Assembly (NCBI GenBank): GCA_946221045.1
Contig: CAMIIY010000058.1
Location: forward strand, 1-9,112
Reading direction: 5' to 3'
DNA: 9,112 nt
Source: an uncultured Oceanospirillaceae bacterium
GTDB taxonomy: Bacteria > Pseudomonadota > Gammaproteobacteria > Pseudomonadales > Balneatricaceae
A program made the position numbers and the translations under genes. The notes under the pieces are model-generated. The model was given only the letters and a program-made list of their open reading frames with translations. It had not been told where the DNA came from and did no database searches. Shown here piece after piece: positions 1-5,900 of the stretch (positions within the stretch are counted from its first letter, which is position 1; every line of letters starts with the position of its first letter).

Positions 1-303
1 TTGTTTTTATCCAGAAATGTTTCGCCGCTGCGGCTGTTGCTGGCACCGCTATTCTGCATGGGTTTTTTCTCGATTCAACGTCGGCGCATGATTGTGACCT
101 ACTGCCTGACCGGCGGCATTATCTGTATGGTTTTACTGGTGCATCAGCTGAGTCAGCCATGGCGTGGCATTGTTGATCTGGGTGTCGTGACTGGTTTGAT
201 CTGGGGGCTGGCATCTCTGCTGGTGTTTGTATGCCAGGCGTTTTTTGGTGAAAGCTTCCCCCATTCACCGGAAATGCCAGACCCACTGACAAAGCCTTAC
301 TAA
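1..303 (+). CDS. Small multi-pass membrane protein, unrecognised, possibly 5'-truncated
   Basis: The frame is open from the first base to a TAA at 301-303, giving up to 100 residues. The first codon is TTG, but it coincides with the window edge, so the true start may lie upstream; in-frame ATG codons at 58 and 88 are shorter alternatives. Three hydrophobic stretches are visible, at about residues 9-24, 30-48 and 57-81. The first two are separated by a basic turn (QRRR, residues 26-29) that would favour a cytoplasmic loop. The C-terminus is short, polar and proline-rich (residues 85-100). I do not recognise a family and propose no function. It converges on ilvA, with a GC-rich stem-loop in the 58-base gap. 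The membrane character is clear; the start and the identity are not. Confidence 0.6.
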   Translation: MFLSRNVSPLRLLLAPLFCMGFFSIQRRRMIVTYCLTGGIICMVLLVHQLSQPWRGIVDLGVVTGLIWGLASLLVFVCQAFFGESFPHSPEMPDPLTKPY

Positions 304-318
304 GCAGAGGTAGAACGG

Positions 319-345
319 ATGCCCGGGCATTTTATCTCCCGGGCA
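319..345. terminator. GC-rich stem-loop between convergent genes, possible terminator
   Basis: TGCCCGGG (320-327) pairs perfectly with CCCGGGCA (338-345) across a 10-base loop. The left arm is also part of a 12-base perfect palindrome (319-330), so two folds compete. It lies 16 bases past the ilvA stop on the minus strand and 16 bases past the stop of the upstream plus-strand gene, where a shared terminator would be expected. Neither side has a good T-run: the plus side continues into a GT-rich stretch and the minus side into ATCCGTTC. It may therefore be a weak or factor-assisted terminator, or simply a 3'-end-stabilising hairpin. Confidence 0.45.
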
Positions 346-361
346 GTGTCAGGTGTGTTTG

Positions 362-1879
362 TTAGCCAAGAAACAGCTTGTAGGCGCTGTTATCGGTTTC
401 ATTCCAGTAGTTGTAACCGATCTCTTCCAGAAACTGTTCGACCAGCGGATAGTCATCCTTTTCAACCTGCATACCAACAAGCACCCGGCCATAGGCTGCG
501 CCATGGTTACGGTAGTGGAACATGGATATGTTCCAGCGACTGCCCAGCTGGCTGAGGAAGTTCATCAGCGCGCCGGGGCGCTCCGGAAATTCGAAGCGGT
601 AGACCACTTCGTTATCGACTGCAGCCGGGGCATGCCCGCCCACCATGTAGCGTACATGCAGTTTGGCGGTTTCGTTATCGGTCAGGTCAGCCACTTCATA
701 GCCTTTATCGGACAGCGTAGCGACCAGCTCGTCACGGTCGGTGCCGCCGGGTTTGATCTGAATGCCGGCAAACACAATGGCGCTCTGGTTATCACTGAAG
801 CGATAGTTGAACTCGGTAATATTGCGACGCCCCAGGGCTGAGCAGAACTTCTTGAAGCTGCCCGGTTTTTCCGGGATGCGGGCGGCGATGATCGCTTCGC
901 GTTTTTCACCCAGTTCTGAGCGCTCAGCAATATGGCGCAGACGGTCAAAATTCACGTTTGCACCGGAATCGATGGCGATCAGGGTTTGTTCCTGAATGTT
1001 TTCGCGTTCGATGTATTTTTTCAGGCCGGCCACACCCAGCGCACCGGCGGGTTCGCAGATAGAGCGGGTGTCGTCATAGATGTCTTTGATGGCAGCGCAG
1101 ATCTCATCAATGCTGACGGTAATGACCTCGTCCACATACTTTTGAGCCAGCTCAAAGGTGTTTTCGCCAATCTGAGCCACAGCCACGCCGTCAGCAAAAA
1201 TGCCGACCTGTGGCAATACCACCCGTTCACCGGCGTCCATAGCTGCTTTCAGGCAGGCGGATTCCTCGGATTCAACACCGATCACCTTGATATCCGGGCG
1301 TAAGTATTTAACGTAGGTGGCAACACCGGCAATCAGGCCGCCGCCGCCCACCGGCACAAAAATCGCGTGGATCGGGCCGGACTCCTGACGCAGCAGTTCC
1401 ATGGCAATGGTGCCCTGACCTGCAATGACGTCCGGATCGTCAAATGGGTGTACGTAGGTCATGCCTTTATCGGCGACCAGCTGTTTGGCATAACCGGCTG
1501 CATCATCATAGGCATCCCCATGCAGCACAACCTTGCCACCGAGACGACGCACGTTATTCACTTTGACGTCCGGGGTGGTCTTCGGCATCACAATGGTAGC
1601 TTTAACACCCAGCTTGCGGGCTGACATGGCCAGGCCCTGAGCATGGTTACCGGCGGAGGCGGCGACCACACCACAGGCTTTTTCCGCTTCAGTCAGCTGA
1701 GCCATCTTGTTGTAGGCACCGCGCAGCTTGAAGGAAAACACCGGTTGCTTGTCTTCACGCTTCAGCAAAATTCGGTTCTGCAGCCGTTCAGACAGCCCAC
1801 GGGCCTCGTCCAGCGGTGTTTCCACGGCTACATCGTAGACGCGGGCTTCCAGAATTTTTTTGATATAGCGGTGCGGCAT
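362..1879 (-). CDS. ilvA: Threonine ammonia-lyase, biosynthetic (threonine deaminase)
   Basis: This PLP enzyme converts L-threonine to 2-oxobutanoate and ammonia, the committed step of isoleucine synthesis in the cytoplasm. The 505 residues match the long biosynthetic class (about 500-515). The N-terminal fold-type II PLP domain carries the Schiff-base lysine K51 in SFKLRGAY, SAGNHAQG at 75-82, the glycine-rich phosphate-binding loop GGGGL at 178-182, and EPAGA at 276-280. Two ACT-like regulatory modules follow, each opening with a PE(K/R)PG motif (about 336-340 and 432-436). In this class they bind isoleucine (inhibitor) and valine (activator). The ATG at 1879 gives the N-terminus expected for Pseudomonas-type IlvA (…KKILEARVYDVAVETPL), although no strong Shine-Dalgarno precedes it. 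It is transcribed divergently from rpiA, as in Pseudomonas. No leader peptide rich in Ile/Val/Leu codons was seen upstream, so I have no evidence for attenuation. Confidence 0.97.
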   Translation of the reverse strand: MPHRYIKKILEARVYDVAVETPLDEARGLSERLQNRILLKREDKQPVFSFKLRGAYNKMAQLTEAEKACGVVAASAGNHAQGLAMSARKLGVKATIVMPKTTPDVKVNNVRRLGGKVVLHGDAYDDAAGYAKQLVADKGMTYVHPFDDPDVIAGQGTIAMELLRQESGPIHAIFVPVGGGGLIAGVATYVKYLRPDIKVIGVESEESACLKAAMDAGERVVLPQVGIFADGVAVAQIGENTFELAQKYVDEVITVSIDEICAAIKDIYDDTRSICEPAGALGVAGLKKYIERENIQEQTLIAIDSGANVNFDRLRHIAERSELGEKREAIIAARIPEKPGSFKKFCSALGRRNITEFNYRFSDNQSAIVFAGIQIKPGGTDRDELVATLSDKGYEVADLTDNETAKLHVRYMVGGHAPAAVDNEVVYRFEFPERPGALMNFLSQLGSRWNISMFHYRNHGAAYGRVLVGMQVEKDDYPLVEQFLEEIGYNYWNETDNSAYKLFLG

Positions 1880-1940
1880 ACAAAATCTGCTGTGTTAAAG
1901 GTGGCTCCTGCCGGCTCAGACAGAACAGGCGGATCACCGG

Positions 1941-1946
1941 GTTATA
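1941..1946 (-). promoter_or_regulatory. Candidate -10 box for ilvA
   Basis: On the minus strand TATAAC (five of six matches to TATAAT) sits about 62 bases before the ilvA ATG, giving a leader of roughly 55 bases. No convincing -35 hexamer lies 16-18 bases upstream. The call rests on the -10 match and position alone. Confidence 0.4.
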
Positions 1947-1990
1947 CCCATGATTAAAGGCGGAAATGGTAAAGCTTATGTGTGTTTGCG

Positions 1991-2021
1991 TCTACAAGCG
2001 GGGCAGGCAGATGCGTATAAT
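1991..2021 (+). promoter_or_regulatory. Probable sigma-70 promoter for rpiA
   Basis: A perfect TATAAT is at 2016-2021. A TCTACA (four of six to TTGACA) is at 1991-1996 with a long 19-base spacer. A TG at 2012-2013 lies one base too far upstream to be a standard extended -10. Transcription would begin near 2028 and give a 5' leader of about 48 bases before the chosen rpiA ATG. The -10 is strong and the -35 weak. Confidence 0.6.
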
Positions 2022-2075
2022 TGCGTTTTGCGCTGCCTCCTGCAGCACGTCAATCACAACCACGGTGAGATCAGC

Positions 2076-2747
2076 ATGACTCAGGATGAAATGAAACAGG
2101 CAGTGGCGCAGGCCGCAGTGGACTACATCAAACCCCGTCTGGGGCAGGACAGCATTGTGGGTGTGGGCACAGGCTCTACGGCCAACTGTTTTATTGATGC
2201 GCTGGCGGAGATCAAGCATCTGTTTGATGGTGCGGTGGCCAGTTCCGAGGCCACGGCTGAGCGGCTGAAAGGGCATGGTATTCAGGTGTATGACCTGAAC
2301 AGTGTGAATGAGCTGGATGTGTATGTGGATGGCGCGGATGAGTTTGATCCGCGACTGAATCTGGTCAAAGGTGGCGGGGGCGCGCTGACGCGGGAAAAAA
2401 TCGTCGCAGCGGTTGCCAAAGAGTTTGTTTGTATTGTTGACAGCACCAAGCAGGTTGATCTGCTGGGGGCCTTTCCACTGCCGGTAGAAGTGATCCCGAT
2501 GGCGCGTTCTCAGGTGGCCAGGGCTCTGGTTAAAATGGACGGCATGCCGGTCTGGCGTGAGGGGTTTACCACGGATAACGGTAACTGCATTCTCGATGTC
2601 TATGACCTTGAGATTGTCGATCCCAAAGGGCTGGAAGCGGAACTCAACAATCTTGTCGGCGTGGTGACGAACGGTCTGTTTGCCCAGCGTGGTGCTGATC
2701 TGATTTTGATGGGAACGCCAGAGGGTGTGGTGACGCTGACGAAGTGA
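2076..2747 (+). CDS. rpiA: Ribose-5-phosphate isomerase A
   Basis: RpiA interconverts ribose 5-phosphate and ribulose 5-phosphate in the non-oxidative pentose phosphate pathway (cytoplasmic). The 223 residues match the usual size (about 219 in E. coli). Visible motifs are the phosphate-binding loop GTGSTA (31-36), the active-site DGADE (85-89), and [11 protein letters not shown] (98-108) with the lysine and the general-base glutamate (E107) equivalent to E. coli K94 and E103. The frame is open back to an ATG at 1950, which would add 42 residues. I reject that start because the TATAAT promoter at 2016 lies downstream of it, the added segment is not RpiA-like, and [14 protein letters not shown] is the usual family N-terminus. 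A GGTGAG (2064-2069) supplies a Shine-Dalgarno six bases before the 2076 ATG. The gene stands alone and is followed within 25 bases by a strong terminator. Confidence 0.97.
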   Translation: MTQDEMKQAVAQAAVDYIKPRLGQDSIVGVGTGSTANCFIDALAEIKHLFDGAVASSEATAERLKGHGIQVYDLNSVNELDVYVDGADEFDPRLNLVKGGGGALTREKIVAAVAKEFVCIVDSTKQVDLLGAFPLPVEVIPMARSQVARALVKMDGMPVWREGFTTDNGNCILDVYDLEIVDPKGLEAELNNLVGVVTNGLFAQRGADLILMGTPEGVVTLTK

Positions 2748-2769
2748 TCATGTCCGGTCGGTACAACGT

Positions 2770-2800
2770 AAAAGGCCCCGTTCGTGAACGGGGCCTTTTT
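2770..2800. terminator. Bidirectional intrinsic terminator after rpiA
   Basis: GGCCCCGTTC (2774-2783) pairs perfectly with GAACGGGGCC (2786-2795), effectively a 9-base-pair stem with a CGTG tetraloop. It is flanked by AAAA on the left and TTTTT on the right, so it has a U-tail in both directions. It lies 22 bases after the rpiA stop. On the opposite strand it lies 33 bases after the stop of the small minus-strand ORF at 2834-2953, and can serve both. Confidence 0.92.
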
Positions 2801-2833
2801 GTATCAGGCGGGAACTGATCTCTGATTGGGTTA

Positions 2834-2953
2834 TCAGAAACTCAGGCGGCTGATGGCGATGCTGGCCGGCATGGTAATCCAGGCAATCGCAAGCAGGTTG
2901 ATAATAATCCAGCCAAAGCCCGCAGGGTCGCGGTAGTTTTCATCATGAGCCAT
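2834..2953 (-). CDS. Single-pass membrane microprotein, 39 residues, unrecognised
   Basis: Reading the minus strand from the ATG at 2953 gives 39 sense codons and a TGA at 2834-2836. The N-terminus is polar and acidic (MAHDENYRDP). Next come a Gly-Phe-Gly-Trp junction and one continuous hydrophobic helix (about residues 13-34, with IIINLLAIAW in the middle). It ends in a short SRLSF tail whose only charge is R36. By the positive-inside rule the C-terminus would be cytoplasmic. AGGGTGA ends five bases before the ATG and includes GGTGA from the Shine-Dalgarno consensus. The ORF sits between the bidirectional terminator and the divergent DUF748 gene, where a gene would otherwise be missing. The helix, ribosome binding site and terminator argue that it is real; shortness and lack of a recognised family argue for caution. 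Function unknown. Confidence 0.62.
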   Translation of the reverse strand: MAHDENYRDPAGFGWIIINLLAIAWITMPASIAISRLSF

Positions 2954-3000
2954 GAGTGTCACCCTAAGTCAGTAAGTTAACCTGTTATGGTTTGCCTGTG

Positions 3001-3034
3001 CGCTGTTCTTGGGACAGCGTCTGTTCAGACAGAC
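3001..3034. repeat. Two abutting perfect dyads in the divergent spacer
   Basis: CGCTGT (3001-3006) pairs with ACAGCG (3014-3019) across 7 bases. It is directly followed by GTCTGT (3019-3024) pairing with ACAGAC (3029-3034) across TCAG. Both have six-base perfect arms built on CTGT/ACAG. They lie 48-81 bases upstream of the microprotein ATG and 167-200 bases upstream of the DUF748 ATG. They could be operator half-sites or RNA hairpins in the microprotein leader. The CTGT-N7-ACAG spacing is not that of the E. coli LexA box (N8). Confidence 0.4.
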
Positions 3035-3060
3035 CTTGCATAGAACAAAATTTGGGCGAT

Positions 3061-3089
3061 TTTATCAGTGCGCACATCGGCTGTATAGT
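3061..3089 (+). promoter_or_regulatory. Weak candidate promoter for the DUF748 gene
   Basis: TATAGT at 3084-3089 (five of six to TATAAT) follows TTTATC (3061-3066, three of six to TTGACA) at a 17-base spacing. It would give a leader of about 105 bases containing the dyad at 3150-3171. No better candidate was seen in the spacer. Confidence 0.33.
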
Positions 3090-3149
3090 CGACTGCCGAA
3101 GGAGAGTGACTCGTCTTTTGTGGCTAGAGGCTAAACTCAATAAAGCGGG

Positions 3150-3171
3150 CTGTTCGGGCGCTGACGAACAG
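3150..3171. repeat. Seven-base dyad in the leader of the DUF748 gene
   Basis: CTGTTCG (3150-3156) pairs perfectly with CGAACAG (3165-3171) across 8 bases, ending 29 bases before the ATG at 3201. If transcribed it forms a hairpin upstream of, but not covering, the AAAGGA ribosome binding site at 3189-3194. It shares the CTGTTC/GAACAG core with the dyads at 3001-3034. Confidence 0.4.
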
Positions 3172-3200
3172 ACGACTAAAACATTACGAAAGGATCCAGG

Positions 3201-5900
3201 ATGTTGCGTTGGTTGATTGCTGTTGTGTTGGTTGTGCTATTGGTGGTGCACAACCTGCCCTACTTGTTGCGGGACCAGGCGGTGATCTGGCTGCGTGCCA
3301 ACGGCGCTGAAGATGCCCGGATCAACACCCTGCAGATCAACTGGCTGCAGGGGCAGTTCCGGTTGCAGGGCCTTAAGGCTTCGGCCACAGCCAGGCCGCC
3401 GATGCAGATTGAGCAGCTTGAAGTGGGTCTCGATTACGCCGCGCTGAAAGAGAAGCGGGTTCTGCTGAAGCTGATTGAATTGTCCGGGGTGCAGATGGGC
3501 GTGCGCCAGACCGCTGATGCGTTGTGGCTGGGTCCGATTAACCTGCTGGCATTACACAGTGCTGAACCTGAGTCCGCAGCGCCAGAATCGCCAACACCGG
3601 GTGACTGGAGTGTTGGTTTCAGCAACATTGCGTTGCGTGATATTGACTGGCAGGCGGAACTGCCAAACCAGACCCATCGACTGACACTGAAACAGGCGTC
3701 CGTTCAGGACCTGTTGCTGTGGGCACCGGAACAGATGACGCAGGTCCAGTTAGAAGGCGCGTTGAACGGTGCGCCCATTTCCCTGCAGTCTGAAGCGTTG
3801 CCGCTGCCTGAGCAAAAAAGCACCCGCCTTAACATTCAGCTCAAGGATTTCCCGGTTCATAGCCTGACCTCTCCCTGGGTACCCGGGCTACGTGCCAGAG
3901 TCGATCTGGATCTGGCCATTGATGCCAGCAGCAACCTTGCGCAGCAGTCTTTTACGGTGCAACAGAAGGGCAGCATCAAGGTCAGGAATCTGTCCTTCAA
4001 ACAGGACGCGCTGACGCTGACTCAACAGGCTCTGGGCTGGGATGGCAATACGTCGGTTATCTGGCAACAGGGCGCATTACAGCAACTGAGCTCAGACAGT
4101 CAGGTCATGCTGGAGGGCAGTGCTTTCAGTCAGGCTGATCAGTCGGTCAAGCTGGGCTCGGGGCGTTTTAAGGCTGCTGTGAATGGCACATTGTCTGATC
4201 TTAAGGCCAAACTGACTGATCTGAGTGTAAGTCAGTTGGATGCCCGTTTGCCTGGACAGCAGTACCAACTGCAGCAGGGCGAGCTTAGTGCTGACCTGCA
4301 GCTGCAGGAGGGTTTCCCCAAGCTGATCCAGTTGGCGTCACTGAATCTGACGCAACTGGCGCTGGTGATGGGTGAGTCTGACCCTTATCAGATTGCTGTG
4401 GCGCAACTGACCGCTCAGGGTGAGCTGGTAAATGATCCGGAGAATCTCTGGCAGGTGGTGGTTCCCGCCCTGTCAGTAACAAACACGCAACTCAGCCGGT
4501 TCGACAAAACGCTGGTCTCACTTGCCGGGCTGGAAGGGCAGTCGATTGATGTGGCTGACAATGCAGCGCAGGTCCGTGTTTCTGCTGTGCAACTTGAGCA
4601 GTTACAGCTGCAGGGTAAAGATCAGACGCTGAGTCAGTGGCAGCAGATTGAGCTGGATACCCTGACACTGGATCAGATGCAGCGGTTGCAGATTGAGCAG
4701 CTTACTTTCAGTGGCAGCCGGAACCGTCTGCTGTTGTCCAAAGAGCGACAGCCCAGCGAATTTAACTGGTTCGTTGAACGGTTGCAGCCAGAAAAAACCG
4801 CCACATCAGCGAAAGCGCCCGCAGTTGAATCAGAGCCTTTTGTGGTACGCATCAATCGCCTGCTGGTGAAAGGGGATAACCGGCTAGCTGTTGTTGATCA
4901 GGGTGTGACACCGGCACTCAATACCGAGCTGGAGCTTAAGAAACTGCAACTGGAAGCGCTGGATACGGGCTCAGACCAGCCAACCCGTTTTGAGATGCAA
5001 AGCCAGTTGGGGAAATTCACTCAGTTCGATGCCCGCGGGCAGCTGGAGCTCTTCTCCGGTAATTATGGCGGCGACTGGACGGTGGACCTGAAGGCGCTGG
5101 ATCTGCCTATGGTCAGCCCCTATTTCAGCCAGTTTACCGGGTATCTGTTACGCAACGGTCAGCTCAACATCAGCAGCCGTGGCACGGTTAAAGAACGCAA
5201 ACTGGACGGTAAAACGGATATCTTTCTGAACCGGATAGAAGTGCAGCGGGACAAGAGCGACCGCAGTGACGCCTTTAATGAAAAAGTCACGATGCCACTG
5301 GAAACCGCTTTGATGGTGCTGAAAGATAAAAACGAAAACATCGAGCTGGATCTGGAGCTGAATGGCTCTCTGGATGATCCTCAGTTTGGCTATCAGGCCG
5401 TGATTAACAAGCTGGCGGGTAAAGGCCTGAAAAACGCGGCCTTTGGTTATCTGACCAAGTCCCTGCAACCTTTCGGTGCCCTGATCACCGTGGCTCAGAT
5501 GGCGATGGATGCGGCGGAAAAAGGTTCTTTTATCCAGTTGCAGCCCGTCTTGTTTGAGCCTGTGTCTGCAGAGCTGAATGGTGATGCGCAAAGCTATATG
5601 AATAAATTGGCGGCGATGCTTCAGGAGCGTCCGGCGATGCGGCTGAATATCTGTGGTCAGGCGGTGGCGGCTGATGCTGAGCCGCTGCAAAAACAGCTGG
5701 CCGAGGCCAATCGTAAAGCGTCTGCTGATGAGCTTGCCGCGTTGCTGAAAACTGAACTGCAGGCGCTTGCTGTGGCGCGGGGCGATCAGATCAAGGCTGC
5801 CTTGTCGCAACAGAAGGTCAGTGTGGAGCGGCTCTTTACCTGTTATCCGCAGGTTGATCCTGCGGCAACCGGTGAGCCGCGTACCCTGTTAGGCCTCTAA
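3201..5900 (+). CDS. AsmA-like DUF748 envelope protein
   Basis: The 899 residues begin with a signal-anchor helix (about 3-22, AVVLVVLLVV) and no lipobox, so the bulk should be periplasmic and tethered to the inner membrane. The long middle is Gln/Leu-rich with alternating hydrophobic residues, typical of AsmA-like repeated beta structure; QIEQL recurs around residues 69 and 497. The segment from about 545 to 780 has the DUF748 pattern: VVRINRLLVKGDN (about 546), MVSPYFSQFTGYLL (637), an ETALMVLKDKNENIELDLELNGSLDDP stretch near 700-726, and a QPFGALI hydrophobic loop. A weakly OmpA-C-like tail (about 780-882) follows, with the only two cysteines, C818 and C881. AsmA-like proteins (TamB, YhdP, YdbH) are tied to phospholipid transport to the outer membrane; that role here is inference. 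AAAGGA six bases before the ATG supports the start. It appears monocistronic. Confidence 0.85.
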   Translation: MLRWLIAVVLVVLLVVHNLPYLLRDQAVIWLRANGAEDARINTLQINWLQGQFRLQGLKASATARPPMQIEQLEVGLDYAALKEKRVLLKLIELSGVQMGVRQTADALWLGPINLLALHSAEPESAAPESPTPGDWSVGFSNIALRDIDWQAELPNQTHRLTLKQASVQDLLLWAPEQMTQVQLEGALNGAPISLQSEALPLPEQKSTRLNIQLKDFPVHSLTSPWVPGLRARVDLDLAIDASSNLAQQSFTVQQKGSIKVRNLSFKQDALTLTQQALGWDGNTSVIWQQGALQQLSSDSQVMLEGSAFSQADQSVKLGSGRFKAAVNGTLSDLKAKLTDLSVSQLDARLPGQQYQLQQGELSADLQLQEGFPKLIQLASLNLTQLALVMGESDPYQIAVAQLTAQGELVNDPENLWQVVVPALSVTNTQLSRFDKTLVSLAGLEGQSIDVADNAAQVRVSAVQLEQLQLQGKDQTLSQWQQIELDTLTLDQMQRLQIEQLTFSGSRNRLLLSKERQPSEFNWFVERLQPEKTATSAKAPAVESEPFVVRINRLLVKGDNRLAVVDQGVTPALNTELELKKLQLEALDTGSDQPTRFEMQSQLGKFTQFDARGQLELFSGNYGGDWTVDLKALDLPMVSPYFSQFTGYLLRNGQLNISSRGTVKERKLDGKTDIFLNRIEVQRDKSDRSDAFNEKVTMPLETALMVLKDKNENIELDLELNGSLDDPQFGYQAVINKLAGKGLKNAAFGYLTKSLQPFGALITVAQMAMDAAEKGSFIQLQPVLFEPVSAELNGDAQSYMNKLAAMLQERPAMRLNICGQAVAADAEPLQKQLAEANRKASADELAALLKTELQALAVARGDQIKAALSQQKVSVERLFTCYPQVDPAATGEPRTLLGL

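Noticed and set aside
353..841. A 162-codon open frame on the plus strand
   Set aside because: It is antisense to the strongly supported ilvA; its composition is that of a shadow frame.
1880..1940. Isoleucine/valine attenuator in front of ilvA
   Set aside because: No short leader ORF rich in Ile, Val or Leu codons and no terminator hairpin with a U-run were found between the -10 box and the ATG.
3003..3017. LexA (SOS) box
   Set aside because: The half-sites CTGT and ACAG are present but separated by 7 bases rather than the 8 of the E. coli consensus, and the spacer is not AT-rich.
3106..3216. Possible upstream peptide starting at GTG 3106 behind AAGGAG and overlapping the DUF748 start
   Set aside because: The AAGGAG (3099-3104) is only one base from the GTG, and the next in-frame TTG (3118) is too far away. 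No usable start is supported.
4295..4308. Perfect 14-base palindrome CCTGCAGCTGCAGG
   Set aside because: It is explained by CTGCAG-rich codons for a Leu-Gln-Leu-Gln run in the DUF748 protein; nothing else marks it as a site.
5148..5810. A 220-codon open frame on the minus strand
   Set aside because: It lies wholly antisense to the DUF748 coding sequence, is rich in His/Arg/Gln as expected for antisense of Leu/Gln-rich codons, and shows no recognisable domain.
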